From: Sphingomonas sp. Mn802worker
Lineage (GTDB): Bacteria; Pseudomonadota; Alphaproteobacteria; Sphingomonadales; Sphingomonadaceae
Direction of reading: 5' to 3'
NCBI RefSeq assembly: GCF_000382485.1
Contig: NZ_AORY01000012.1
Span: 186,001-250,000 of the forward strand
DNA: 64,000 nucleotides
Shown: piece by piece, positions 26,846 through 36,043 of the stretch
Position numbering within the stretch: position 1 is the stretch's first letter
How the letters are laid out: every line of letters begins with the position of its first letter
Translations under genes and position numbers: made by a program
The notes under the pieces: model-generated
Told to the model about the DNA's origin: nothing
The model's input: the letters and a program-made list of their open reading frames with translations, nothing else
Databases searched by the model: none

Positions 26846-26908
26846 CAGCAATCGCCTGCCCTCCCGCTTGCAGCCCAGCGCTTCAGTCGCAGGCACGGTT
26901 CCGGCTCT

Positions 26909-28309
26909 TCAGGCCAATCGCTGGGCAGGAAGCAATCGATCAAGCAGCAGGTTCAGCCCCGCCACGAGCAGCAGCGACGCACCGAACAACGGCAGCACGA
27001 GCCCCGCAACGACCAGCGCGATGATCAGACCGCGCGCGCGTGCGCCGGCGATCGGCGACGGCGCGCCGGTCGATCCGCGCGGTCGCCGCTTCCACCACAT
27101 TGCCACCCCGCTGATCGTCAACACCCAGATCGCGATGCAGGGCACAAGCATCAGCAATTGATTGGGACGTCCGAAGTAATTGCCCATGTGCAACTGCACA
27201 CCTAACTCGACCGCCTTTCCGACAATGCCGTAATCGGCATAGTCGACCTCCTGCCCGATCTGTCGCAGGCTGTAGCGATCGACATAGATCGTGTGCTGCC
27301 CCTGTGGCCGGTCGGGGTAGGTAATCGCGGCATACACGCCGTCCGGGCCAGCCGGCAGGTAAAGCCAGTAACCCCCGACGAGATGCCGCCGCGCCAACAA
27401 GCGCGTCACGCGGTCGATGCCGGCGATCGCAGCCGCATCGTGCGTCGCCGCCGGCGCTTCGTGGCCGGCATGCCCCTGATGCTGGTCTCCGCCATTCGAT
27501 TGCGGCATTGGCGCTGCTTCGAGCGTCCACGGCACCTGTCCGAGCGCCGCCTTCATCGAGACGCTGTGCGGTGCATTGTGGGTGCGAAACGACGGCGGAT
27601 AGCCGACGCCGGCCGCCGCACTCGCCCGCTGGAGCAGGTCGCCGCTCACCCCCGCCCATGGCAGCCCCGTCACGATCAGGAAGCCGATCAGCCCCATGCT
27701 CCACACCCCGACCGGGCCATGCAGCGCGCGCCAGAAGCGCCGGCCTCGAAGGTCGAAGCGCGGCCACAGCACGCCCGCCTTGCGCCACCGCCCCGACCCA
27801 CGCGGCCACCACAGGATCGTGCCCGTCACGAGCAGCACCAACGCCCAGCACGCCGCCAGTTCGACTAGCCGATCACCCGCCGTGCCGATCATCAGCGATC
27901 CGTGCAGCCCGTCCGCGATCCCGACCAGCGTGCGCTCGTACACCAGGCTGCCGAGCACGCGTCCGCTTCCCGGATCGACGTGCACGCGCAGCGGCACGCC
28001 GTCGCTCGGCGTCACGTAGACCACCGCCGCGCGCGTGTTCGACGCCGGCACGTCGACCCGCGAAGCCGCGCCCGGATGCGCGCTCAGTGCCGCACGGACC
28101 ATCTCCGAGACCGGAACACTGGTCGTATGTGGCGCGACCAGACGCAATTCGGGATAGATCGCATCATTCAACTCATCGTTGAACAGATAGATCGCGCCGG
28201 TCGCACTCAGCATCAGCAGGAACGGTGCGACGATCAACCCGGCCCAGAAATGCCAGCGCCACACCGCGCGGTGAAAGGCGGCCGTCCGCGTTCGCTCACT
28301 CACCAGCAT
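26909..28309 (-). CDS. PepSY-associated TM helix protein (siderophore/metal uptake)
   Basis: About 466 residues: four or more membrane helices, the first being HFWAGLIVAPFLLMLSATGAIYLFNDEL. PepSY-type periplasmic regions lie between them. A histidine-rich stretch (DQHQGHAGHEAP) sits in the large periplasmic part. Members act beside TonB receptors in iron or copper acquisition, often proposed as reductases of the imported metal chelate. ATG 28309 chosen; a GTG at 28318 overlaps the receptor stop as GTGA. Last gene of the DUF2946-receptor-PepSY operon. Confidence 0.87.
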   Translation of the reverse strand: MLVSERTRTAAFHRAVWRWHFWAGLIVAPFLLMLSATGAIYLFNDELNDAIYPELRLVAPHTTSVPVSEMVRAALSAHPGAASRVDVPASNTRAAVVYVTPSDGVPLRVHVDPGSGRVLGSLVYERTLVGIADGLHGSLMIGTAGDRLVELAACWALVLLVTGTILWWPRGSGRWRKAGVLWPRFDLRGRRFWRALHGPVGVWSMGLIGFLIVTGLPWAGVSGDLLQRASAAAGVGYPPSFRTHNAPHSVSMKAALGQVPWTLEAAPMPQSNGGDQHQGHAGHEAPAATHDAAAIAGIDRVTRLLARRHLVGGYWLYLPAGPDGVYAAITYPDRPQGQHTIYVDRYSLRQIGQEVDYADYGIVGKAVELGVQLHMGNYFGRPNQLLMLVPCIAIWVLTISGVAMWWKRRPRGSTGAPSPIAGARARGLIIALVVAGLVLPLFGASLLLVAGLNLLLDRLLPAQRLA

Positions 28310-28314
28310 GGCCG

Positions 28315-30507
28315 TCACAGCCGCGTCGCCAGCGCAAGCTCGAACGACCGCGGCGCCGCGATGTACACGTTGGTGCTCGGATAGCCCGAATATTCGCCGT
28401 AGAACGCATCGGTCAGGTTGCGCCCTCGCGCCGTCAACGTGACCCCGCGCGCGACCGGGACCGAGATGCTTGCGTCCAGCGTGGTGTGCCCGGCAACGCG
28501 GATCGTGTTCGCCGTGTCGGTGTAGAAATCGCTGGCGTGACGCAGGAAGCCACCGATCGTCACCTTGTCGGCGATCGTATAAAGCGCGGTCGCGTTCAGC
28601 GTCGTCGATGGCACGTTGATCGGCCGATTGCCGCGTCGGCTGACCGCTATGCCTGAGACGACCTCGCTCAACTCGTCATAGCGTGCGTCGGTATAGGATG
28701 CGCCGGCCGACAGGCGCAGCGACTTCGATGCGGAAAGCGCGGCGATCAACTCGATGCCCTGCGACGACTGGCGTCCGCCCTGGACCGCAAGCGAGGGATT
28801 GGCCGGATCGCGCGTGATGATGTCGCGCTGCTCAATGCGGTAGGCCGCGCCGGTGATGCTGATCCGCCCGCTCGCGGTGCCTGCCTTGAAGCCGCCCTCG
28901 TACGAGCGGCCGCTGGTCAGCTTGAAGCGGCTGTTTGCGATCGAGGCGAGCAGGATCGTCGACACCGGCGACACCGCGGTGGTATATTGCGCGTAGAGCG
29001 TGATCCCCGGCCACCCCTCCCACGTCGTGCCCGCCCGCCACGACACGGGATCGAAGCTCGGATCGTTGCGGTCGACCGCGCCGGTCACGTTCTGGATCGT
29101 CGCACGGCGCAGCGCGATGTGGTCCCAGCGGATGCCGCCGAGCAGCAGCCACTTCGGCGTCAGGTTCACCGCATCCTCCGCAAACACTGATGCCTGCCGC
29201 AGCTTCGACTCGAACGTCACGTTGCCGCTGGTGTAGATCGCGGGCGAGGTCGGCCGTGCGATCACCGCCGGATCGCGCACGTCGACCGCTGGCAATGCGC
29301 CAGCCGGCGCCTGCTGCCGCAGGCTGATGAAGTCGGTGTCGTTATACTCGGCACCAAGGCTGAAACGATTGCGCAGCCCGGCGATCGCGCCATCATGCCC
29401 GACAACCCCGCGCGCATTCCAGAAGCGATGATCGTGGCGGAAATCCTGATAGCTCTGGCGAAAACTTCCGTGTGGAAAGACAGCGTCCGACGCGACGAAG
29501 GTCTGCGTGTCGGCGAGCAGGAACGCACGGTCGGCGATGTAACCGGTCAGGTCGAGCGCTGCGGTCCAACCGTTACCGATCACCCAATCGATGCGCGACC
29601 GCCATGTCGTCTCGTCCGCGCCGGAATAGGCACCCAATGGATTGTAGTTGCGCCGCCTGAGCGGCCGGTCGGCGACCAGCCCGCTCGTACTCTCGACCGC
29701 AGCGCTTGGCCGCAGCGCGTAGCGAGCCGGGATGAGCGGCAGCCCTTGATAGGTGGCGTCGTAGCGATCCTCGAAATGATCGACCGCGACCAGCACCGAC
29801 AGCGTCGTGCTCGGCCGCCACAGCGCGCTGGCGGTCAGCCCGGCGGAGAAGGTGTCGTTGTTGTCGACATCGTACAGGCTCCGCGAGCGTTGGTAGCTTG
29901 CATCCGCACGGACCGCGAGATCGCCCGTTACCGGCAGGTTGACCCCTGCGGCGGCGAATACGGTGTCAAAGCTGCCGACCGAAACCAGGCTGTCGAAATG
30001 CTCCTCGCCGAGCACGGGCTTGCGCGTCACCTTGTTGATCACGCCCGCGAGAGCCCCCTCGCCGTACAGGACCGACGCCGGGCCTTTCAGCACCTCGACG
30101 CGGTCGTAATGCCAGTTGTTGCTGTCACGCTGCACGACCGTCGAGGCGGCGATCCGTACCCCGTCCTGCAGGACCGAGACGGTGTTGCCCGCAAACCCGC
30201 GTAAAGAGACGACGGCCGGGTTTCCGGGCACGTTACCCGCCACCGCGCCGACCACGTCGTTGAACGTCTCGCGTGCGGTGCGCAGCCCGCGGACCTGTAA
30301 TTCGTTCTGGTCCAGCACTTCGACGCTTGCCGGCGTTTCGCGGATCGTCAGCCCGAGCCTGCTGCTCGCCTGGACCGATTGATCGAGCTTGACGGGATCG
30401 CGCGCGCCCTCGACGACGATGTCACCGTCGCGCACTTGCGCTGCAACGGGCGCGGCAGGCAGCAGGCACGGCAATGCCGCACCCAGTCGTAAGATGAAAG
30501 TTGACAT
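28315..30507 (-). CDS. TonB-dependent receptor, siderophore/copper type
   Basis: 730 residues. Signal peptide ending PVAAQ, then the plug domain (VEVLDQNELQVRGLRTARETF, VVSLRGFAGNTVSVLQDGVRI, RVEVLKGPASVLYGEGALAGVINKVTRKP) and a 22-strand-type barrel ending APRSFELALATRL. Imports a metal chelate using TonB energy. The DUF2946 and His-rich PepSY partners are seen with OprC-like copper receptors, so copper is a realistic alternative to a ferric siderophore. Confidence 0.92.
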   Translation of the reverse strand: MSTFILRLGAALPCLLPAAPVAAQVRDGDIVVEGARDPVKLDQSVQASSRLGLTIRETPASVEVLDQNELQVRGLRTARETFNDVVGAVAGNVPGNPAVVSLRGFAGNTVSVLQDGVRIAASTVVQRDSNNWHYDRVEVLKGPASVLYGEGALAGVINKVTRKPVLGEEHFDSLVSVGSFDTVFAAAGVNLPVTGDLAVRADASYQRSRSLYDVDNNDTFSAGLTASALWRPSTTLSVLVAVDHFEDRYDATYQGLPLIPARYALRPSAAVESTSGLVADRPLRRRNYNPLGAYSGADETTWRSRIDWVIGNGWTAALDLTGYIADRAFLLADTQTFVASDAVFPHGSFRQSYQDFRHDHRFWNARGVVGHDGAIAGLRNRFSLGAEYNDTDFISLRQQAPAGALPAVDVRDPAVIARPTSPAIYTSGNVTFESKLRQASVFAEDAVNLTPKWLLLGGIRWDHIALRRATIQNVTGAVDRNDPSFDPVSWRAGTTWEGWPGITLYAQYTTAVSPVSTILLASIANSRFKLTSGRSYEGGFKAGTASGRISITGAAYRIEQRDIITRDPANPSLAVQGGRQSSQGIELIAALSASKSLRLSAGASYTDARYDELSEVVSGIAVSRRGNRPINVPSTTLNATALYTIADKVTIGGFLRHASDFYTDTANTIRVAGHTTLDASISVPVARGVTLTARGRNLTDAFYGEYSGYPSTNVYIAAPRSFELALATRL

Positions 30508-30584
30508 AAAACACCTGTGACCGGCGCAGCAGCCAGCCCGCGCCGTTGGAAAAGAAGCCGCGGATCAGCGCGACGCAACTCAGG

Positions 30585-31025
30585 TCACAGAAGTGTGGGA
30601 GGGCCTCTCAGCGGCGGACGCGACCGTGCCGGTTCCGTCCGGCCGGGCAGGACGATGCCGCTGATGCCCAGTGCCATGACAAAGGCGATCAGCGCGACGA
30701 GCAACAGCGGGTCGGTCGCCGCGATCGTCGCGGCGGCAAGCGCGGAGAAGACGCACGGCAGTTCCGCCTTCCCGTCCGAGTGTGACGGGCTGCGTTTGTC
30801 GGCCGCGTCGGCATGGATCATGTCCATGTGCACCAAGTCGTCCATCGTGGCCTCAACCGACTGGATCTGGGTCGAAGTGACCTGAGGGCACAAGGTGATC
30901 GTGGGCCAACCCGCTTCGTCGCTGACCATATAGCCACCTGGCACCGCCAGCTTCATCAGCAACGCCGCCGCGAAGATCAGCACGGCAAGGTGACGATGCA
31001 CGAGAAGACGGCGGAACGCGCTCAC
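30585..31025 (-). CDS. DUF2946 family protein
   Basis: 146 residues: an N-terminal membrane segment (HLAVLIFAAALLMKLAVPGGYMV), a cysteine in ITLCPQV, a polar His/Asp/Met-rich middle (DDLVHMDMIHADAADK), a second cysteine in ELPCVFSALA, and a C-terminal helix (LLLVALIAFVMALGISG). The family has no proven function but recurs upstream of copper-linked TonB receptor operons, as here. The Met/His/Cys content fits a metal-handling membrane protein. Confidence 0.75.
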   Translation of the reverse strand: MSAFRRLLVHRHLAVLIFAAALLMKLAVPGGYMVSDEAGWPTITLCPQVTSTQIQSVEATMDDLVHMDMIHADAADKRSPSHSDGKAELPCVFSALAAATIAATDPLLLVALIAFVMALGISGIVLPGRTEPARSRPPLRGPPTLL

Positions 31026-31108
31026 CGCAATGGCCTAGCGGCGCGACAGCAGCGTGTCACCAGTTCCTCTCGCCCCCGACATCGGCGGCAGGGCGCCGGC
31101 CTACCGCC

Positions 31109-31549
31109 TCAGGACCGCGCGATCAGCGTTTCCAGCAGCGGTATGTCCAGCGGCGGCATCGGCAGGCGTCGCAGCGCCGCCGGTTGATCCCAGCACAGTG
31201 CACTGGCGTCGAGTCCCCGTGGAACACCCCGCCAACGCGTGCACCGGAACAGCAGCAGGATCATGCACCGTTTGGCGTCCGCATCGGTTGCGAAGCCGTG
31301 CGGCGTCAGGTCAGCCATCGCCACCCGGATATCGAGTTCCTCCAGCAACTCGCGGGCAAGCGCTTGATCCGGCGTCTCCCCTGCCTCGACCTTGCCGCCC
31401 GGAAACTCCCACAGACCGCCGTGCGCCTTACCCGCCGGTCGCTGCTGCATCAGCACGCGTCCGACGTCGTCGCAGAGGGCGGCCGCGACGACGATCAACG
31501 GCGAGCGGATCGGCGCCGGGTGTTGAGGAAGCGAATCGTTAAGGCTCAT
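31109..31549 (-). CDS. mutT: MutT-type Nudix NTP pyrophosphohydrolase
   Basis: 146 residues. The Nudix box runs from Gly52 to Ile74 (GKVEAGETPDQALARELLEELDI), with Asp73 in place of the usual Gly. Flanking sequence (LMQQRPAGKAHGGLWEFPGGK) is that of 8-oxo-dGTP diphosphatase MutT, which removes oxidised nucleotides. Specificity for 8-oxo-dGTP is inferred. Divergent from the pilin gene, 18 bases apart. Confidence 0.85.
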   Translation of the reverse strand: MSLNDSLPQHPAPIRSPLIVVAAALCDDVGRVLMQQRPAGKAHGGLWEFPGGKVEAGETPDQALARELLEELDIRVAMADLTPHGFATDADAKRCMILLLFRCTRWRGVPRGLDASALCWDQPAALRRLPMPPLDIPLLETLIARS

Positions 31550-31567
31550 TCGCTAGTCTCCCCGTCG

Positions 31568-31768
31568 ATGAAGCGCCGTCAAACCCTCCTTGGTGCAATC
31601 ACGCGCCTGGTTCGGGCGCGTCGCGGCGCCACGGCGGTCGAATATGCACTGATCGCCGCGCTTATCGCGCTGGCCGCGCTCACCGCCATCGCGCAGGTGG
31701 CGTCGCAGACGACCGGGTTGTGGAGCGACGTCAACGGCCAGGTGAGCAGCGCGGTCGCAAACCCATGA
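31568..31768 (+). CDS. Flp-family type IVb pilin (first copy)
   Basis: 66 residues: a short basic leader (MKRRQTLLGAITRLVRARRG), a prepilin cleavage site G/ATAVEYALI, then a hydrophobic helix (LIAALIALAALTAIAQVAS). Matches Flp/Fap pilins of the Tad system. Compared with the second copy it has a longer leader and a more diverged tail, so it may be a minor pilin. ATG 31568 chosen over longer in-frame starts inside the mutT region. Confidence 0.8.
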   Translation: MKRRQTLLGAITRLVRARRGATAVEYALIAALIALAALTAIAQVASQTTGLWSDVNGQVSSAVANP

Positions 31769-31886
31769 TTAAGCATCGCTATTAAACATTTCGCAATTGC
31801 TTCGCGCGTATCACGGCAACGCTGGCTACCGGACTTCGGAAAACCAGCCGGGTAACTGAAGTTTCGAAAAGTCATCGGAGATCGAC

Positions 31887-32087
31887 ATGCAGCAGATTCG
31901 CGCATTCCTGAAGAACAACAAGGGCGCCACCGCCATCGAATACGGCCTGATCGCAGCGCTGATCGCCGTCGCCGCCATCACCGCCATGTCCAACCTGGGT
32001 GGTTCGATCAAGAACACCTTCGCCACCGCTGGCGCACGTCTGGACACCGCGTCGGGCACGGCATCGACGGCTGGTACCGCCAAGTAA
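31887..32087 (+). CDS. flp: Flp-family type IVb major pilin (second copy)
   Basis: 66 residues. Leader MQQIRAFLKNNKG, cleavage before ATAIEYGLI, hydrophobic core LIAALIAVAAITAMSNLGG, then a small Thr/Ala/Gly-rich tail. GGAG lies just upstream of ATG 31887 and a strong terminator follows, fitting a highly expressed single-gene unit. It would be assembled by a Tad/Cpa secretion machine, whose genes are not in this window. Confidence 0.9.
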   Translation: MQQIRAFLKNNKGATAIEYGLIAALIAVAAITAMSNLGGSIKNTFATAGARLDTASGTASTAGTAK

Positions 32088-32113
32088 CCTACCGGCAGGC
32101 ATGCCAAAATGGA

Positions 32114-32142
32114 GGGCGGCGGAGCGATCCGCCGCCCTTATT
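32114..32142 (+). terminator. Intrinsic terminator after the pilin gene
   Basis: Perfect 10-base-pair stem GGGCGGCGGA (32114-32123) / TCCGCCGCCC (32128-32137) with a GCGA tetraloop, followed by TTATT. Lies between the pilin stop and the convergent accA gene, so it may act in both directions. Confidence 0.75.
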
Positions 32143-32169
32143 CGTGCGTCTAGATGCGCACTTGGCGGG

Positions 32170-33117
32170 TCAGACGCGCCCCATCGCCAGGAACTTCGCC
32201 CGCCGCGCTTGCCGCAGCGCCGCAGCATCCAGCGGTGACAGCTCAGCCAGCGCCTGCTCGATCGCGTCACCCAAGTTAATGATCGCACGCGAAGCATCGC
32301 GGTGCGCGCCGCCCAACGGCTCGGGCACGATCGTGTCAGCGATACCCAGCGCGTGCAGATCCTGCGCGGTCACCTTCATCGCCTCCGCCGCGTCCGCCGC
32401 CTTGTCGGCCGTGCGCCACAGGATTGAGGCGCACCCTTCTGGCGAGATGACCGAATAGACCGCGTGCTCGAACATCAGCACCTTGTTGCCGCTCGCCAGC
32501 GCGACCGCGCCGCCCGAGCCGCCTTCACCCACGATCGCGGAAATTAACGGCACACCGAGCGACAGGCACGTCTCGGTCGATCGCGCGATCGCCTCGGCTT
32601 GTCCGCGCTCCTCGGCCTGGATGCCGGGGAACGCACCCGAGGTATCGACCAGCGTCACGACCGGCAGCGCGAACCGGTCGGCCAGTTCCATCAGCCGGAT
32701 CGCCTTGCGATATCCTTCCGGCTTTCCCATTCCGAAATTGTGCCGCAGTCGCGTCGCGGTGTCGTAGCCCTTTTCGTGCCCGAGCACGAGCACGCGGCGT
32801 CCGCGGAACGTCGCGAAGCCGCCCAGGATCGCTTGGTCGTCACCAAACGCCCGATCGCCGGCGAGTGGCATATAGTCGCTGAACAGCCCGGCGACATAAT
32901 CCTTGAAGTGCGGGCGTTCGGGATGCCGTGCGACCTGCGTCTTCTGCCACGGCGTCAGCTTGGCAAACGTGTCCTTCAGCAGCTTGTCCGACTTGGCCTG
33001 CAACCGCGACACTTCGGCGGCGATATCGACGCCGCCCTCCGCACCAGTATCGCGCAGTTCGTCGATGCGCGCCTGCAATTCGGCGATCGGCTTCTCGTAG
33101 TCGAGGAATTTGAGCAT
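32170..33117 (-). CDS. accA: Acetyl-CoA carboxylase carboxyltransferase subunit alpha
   Basis: 315 residues, the usual AccA length. Opens [21 protein letters not shown], with [26 protein letters not shown] sequence, the CoA-site region [26 protein letters not shown], and [15 protein letters not shown]. Transfers carboxyl from biotin-BCCP to acetyl-CoA, the first step of fatty acid synthesis, together with AccD elsewhere. Nine bases downstream of xerD, probably co-transcribed. Confidence 0.95.
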   Translation of the reverse strand: MLKFLDYEKPIAELQARIDELRDTGAEGGVDIAAEVSRLQAKSDKLLKDTFAKLTPWQKTQVARHPERPHFKDYVAGLFSDYMPLAGDRAFGDDQAILGGFATFRGRRVLVLGHEKGYDTATRLRHNFGMGKPEGYRKAIRLMELADRFALPVVTLVDTSGAFPGIQAEERGQAEAIARSTETCLSLGVPLISAIVGEGGSGGAVALASGNKVLMFEHAVYSVISPEGCASILWRTADKAADAAEAMKVTAQDLHALGIADTIVPEPLGGAHRDASRAIINLGDAIEQALAELSPLDAAALRQARRAKFLAMGRV

Positions 33118-33126
33118 CGCGCGCGG

Positions 33127-34062
33127 TTAGGACGCGCGCGCGCCAGCGTCAACGAGCGCCTCGCGCAGCGGATGCCGCTCATTGACCAGTTCGACCAGTC
33201 GGCTCCGGTCGACATGCGTGTATATCTCGGTTGTCGCGATGTCGGCATGACCCAGCATCGACTGCAGCGCACGCAGGTCCGCGCCGCCCTCCAGCAGGTG
33301 GGTCGCAAAGGCATGGCGTAGCACGTGCGGGCTGATGCGGTCGGGCGCGATGCCCGCCTCTGCCGCGATCGCGCGAACGATCTGAAACAGGCGCACGCGC
33401 GAGAGATGCGTCTTGCCCGATGGAAACAGGAACGCCTGATCGGTCGGCACGTGCGCACGCCATGCCGCCACTGCCGCGCGCGCGCGATCGGACAAGGGGA
33501 CCAGCCGCTCGCGCCCGCCTTTTCCGCGCAGGATCAGGAACGGCTTGTCCGCCTGCACCGCCCCGCGCGGCAGGCCGACCAGTTCGCTCGCTCGCAGCCC
33601 GGAGCCGTAGAGCAATTCCAGCAGCGCAGACAGCCGCAGGTCGGGCGCGAGCGCCGGCTCTCGTCGCAGCCGTTCGGCGACCGCGGCGAACAGCCGGTCA
33701 ACGTCATCGTGCGACAGCGTACGCGGGAGTCCGCGCTCGCTGCCGGGGCGCGGCAGCGCGGGCGAAGGATCGTCGGTTCGATCGCCTTCTTCCACCAGAA
33801 ACGCGAAGAAACGCCTGAGCGCCGCCGCCTTGCGTGCCACGCTCGCCCGCGACAAAGCGCTCCAGCTCGCTGCCAGCTCCCCCAATGCGGCGGCATCCGC
33901 GATCGCGAGCCGACCATCCAGCAGCCCGGACGCGAGCCGCAGATCGGTCCGGTACGCCGCCAATGTGTTGCGTGCCGCGCCGGCCTGCGCCGCCATCATC
34001 TCCAGGAACCGCTCGATCGCGTCGCGGTCGCTCACGCAGCCGGTCGGCGACGTCGCCGTCAT
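33127..34062 (-). CDS. xerD: Site-specific tyrosine recombinase XerD
   Basis: 311 residues. SAM-like N-terminal DNA-binding domain, then a catalytic domain with Arg157 (GSGLRASELVGL), Lys181 (RGKGGRERLVPL), His246 and Arg249 (SPHVLRHAFATH), His272 (LGHADIATT) and nucleophile Tyr281 (EIYTHV). Resolves chromosome dimers at dif with XerC. ATG 34062 overlaps the upstream stop as ATGA; the open frame to 34974 lies in the neighbour. Housekeeping recombinase rather than a mobile element integrase, judged from context. Confidence 0.92.
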   Translation of the reverse strand: MTATSPTGCVSDRDAIERFLEMMAAQAGAARNTLAAYRTDLRLASGLLDGRLAIADAAALGELAASWSALSRASVARKAAALRRFFAFLVEEGDRTDDPSPALPRPGSERGLPRTLSHDDVDRLFAAVAERLRREPALAPDLRLSALLELLYGSGLRASELVGLPRGAVQADKPFLILRGKGGRERLVPLSDRARAAVAAWRAHVPTDQAFLFPSGKTHLSRVRLFQIVRAIAAEAGIAPDRISPHVLRHAFATHLLEGGADLRALQSMLGHADIATTEIYTHVDRSRLVELVNERHPLREALVDAGARAS

Positions 34063-35834
34063 AGTCGGGTCAATGCCTCGACCGCGATCATCCGCGCCTC
34101 GCCGGTCAATCCGACCGCACGCAGCGCACCGATGATGCGGTACAAGGCTGCGGGTGGCACGCCAGCCCAATCGTTCGTCTGCATGCCCGTCGCGGCGAGC
34201 AGCACGACGGTGCCCGACTGCCCTTCGGCTGCCGCACGGTCGAGCGCGCGGGTCCAGGCGTCGGTCGCGCCGATGCGGACATCGAGCGACTGCGCACCCG
34301 CTTCGACATCGCTCGCGCTCATGCGGCCAAGCCCCGCCATCGCGGCGAAGAACAGCTGCTTCTTGCGCGATGCGTTCGCCCCTTTCGGCGCGTAATCGTC
34401 GACGCTGCCCCATCCGCTGCCGGTCCGGTCCGGCTCGGCGATGTGCAGCATGGCCCAAGCATCGCTGCCCGCGGGCACATGGCCTTGCCAGCGCAGCGCC
34501 GTGCGATCGAGCCCGGCCGAGAGCATCGACGCGATCAGCTGATCCGCCTGCTCGACACCGTCGAACACGGTCAATCGACCAGCCGCACGCGCGGTCAGGA
34601 TCAGCCGGGCATAACGCAGCTCGGGCGTCTCGGCCCCGCTCCACAATGCCGTCATCGCCTTCAACCGGGTTGCCCGATCGACGCCGACATACGCGTCCTG
34701 CAGATCGTTCGCGGCCTGCGCCAGCGGCGCGGGCGCCTCCTCCAGCTCGCGCGATGCGGCGAACAGATCGACCAGCGCAGCATTGGACAGGATGCCCATC
34801 GCCGCGCCGCGCTCGGCCGGCACGACACGATCGCTGAGCGGGATCGCGGGCGCGAGCGCACGCCAGCCACTCAGCTGCGAACCCACCGTCGCGTGCAATT
34901 CCTCGGGCACGACGACGCCGGTGGCGGTTGCCAGGCCCCAGCGCCACGCGTTCAACTGCGTAACCGCATCCCACTCGATCGTGATCGCCTGCCGGCTGTC
35001 GGCACCCGCACCGATCACCTTCTGCGTCAATTGCAGGTCGACACCGCTCGCGACCTTTAAACGGCGTAGCTTCTGCACCAGCGGTCGTGTCGGCTCACCG
35101 GTCATCCCGGCGCACATCGCCTGCGCCGCGATCCAGCCGGGCTCGCTCTGCGCAATGCGCGGGGACTGCGCCAGCGTGCACAGCCCGGCGGGATCGGCGT
35201 TGGCGAGTGCGGTCTGCATCCACACCTGCGCCAGCTTGGGCGTGACGTTGTCCGCATCGACCGACTGCGCCACTGCGCGCGCCGCGACCGACTCGCCCAT
35301 CCGCAGCAGCAGCCACGCCCGCTCCGCCGCAAAATCCGCGCCATTGACATGCGCCGGCGTGTTCAGTTGTGAGGCGAGCAGGCGGCGCAGCGCGATCGAC
35401 ATCCAGCGCGACGGCAGCGGCGCGGACAATCGTCGCATCAGGACTTCGAGGTAGCGGCCGTCGGCACGACCGAACGCGTCCGCACCTACCCCGCCCTCGC
35501 CGGCACCGACCGGCCCGACCTGTTGCAGCGATCGGCGCGCGAACGCTGGCATTTCGTAGAGCGCAAGCTGCGCCGCATCGGGCGTCGGCGATGCTGTCGG
35601 CGTCGGGCTTGGCAGGACCAGCGACGGCAGCGCTGGCAACGCACTAGCGGTCGCGGCCGCACGCGGGGCCGTCACGGCATCGTTCGCCCTGCCAGATGTC
35701 GGGGTCGGCGCGGGTGCCGGCGACGGTGTCTGCCCGAACCCCGGCGGCAGCAGCGATTCCGGCCGCTCCTGCGCCAGCGCGGTCGCCGCGATCGCGACCG
35801 CAGCGGCCCCGATCAGCAGGTGCTTAATTGGCAA
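34059..35834 (-). CDS. Conserved secreted protein of unknown function
   Basis: 591 residues with a signal peptide (HLLIGAAAVAIAATALAQ), a Pro/Ser/Thr-rich linker to about residue 90, and a mostly alpha-helical, Ala/Leu-rich body that looks repeat-like (helical solenoid) but shows no named motif. It starts at TTG 35834, which overlaps the end of the small membrane protein gene by 11 bases, and its stop overlaps xerD by ATGA. Conserved position suggests an envelope-related job; function unknown. Confidence 0.75.
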   Translation of the reverse strand: MPIKHLLIGAAAVAIAATALAQERPESLLPPGFGQTPSPAPAPTPTSGRANDAVTAPRAAATASALPALPSLVLPSPTPTASPTPDAAQLALYEMPAFARRSLQQVGPVGAGEGGVGADAFGRADGRYLEVLMRRLSAPLPSRWMSIALRRLLASQLNTPAHVNGADFAAERAWLLLRMGESVAARAVAQSVDADNVTPKLAQVWMQTALANADPAGLCTLAQSPRIAQSEPGWIAAQAMCAGMTGEPTRPLVQKLRRLKVASGVDLQLTQKVIGAGADSRQAITIEWDAVTQLNAWRWGLATATGVVVPEELHATVGSQLSGWRALAPAIPLSDRVVPAERGAAMGILSNAALVDLFAASRELEEAPAPLAQAANDLQDAYVGVDRATRLKAMTALWSGAETPELRYARLILTARAAGRLTVFDGVEQADQLIASMLSAGLDRTALRWQGHVPAGSDAWAMLHIAEPDRTGSGWGSVDDYAPKGANASRKKQLFFAAMAGLGRMSASDVEAGAQSLDVRIGATDAWTRALDRAAAEGQSGTVVLLAATGMQTNDWAGVPPAALYRIIGALRAVGLTGEARMIAVEALTRL

Positions 35835-35958
35835 GGTTGCCGAGCTCGACCGGCTGCTCGATCTGCGTCACCGGCCGCTCGGTCGCGCGCCCGGCGAAGA
35901 AGAACAGCGCGCCCACGACCAGGACGATCAGCACCACGAGCGAGACGATGAAACGCAT
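35824..35958 (-). CDS. Small single-pass membrane protein (44 aa)
   Basis: Not long enough for routine gene calling. Reads MRFIVSLVVLIVLVVGALFF as one membrane helix, then FAGRATERPVTQIEQPVELGNLAN facing the periplasm or cytoplasm. AAGGTC lies eight bases before ATG 35958. Its last 11 bases overlap the TTG start of the secreted protein, so translation of the two is probably coupled. Function unknown. Confidence 0.7.
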   Translation of the reverse strand: MRFIVSLVVLIVLVVGALFFFAGRATERPVTQIEQPVELGNLAN

Positions 35959-36043
35959 ATCGGGACCTTAGCATGAACAGGTGACTTCACCGAGCGCTAG
36001 GTCTGGCGTCGGCGTCGAAGTGCGCTGTATAGCCCGCCGCATC

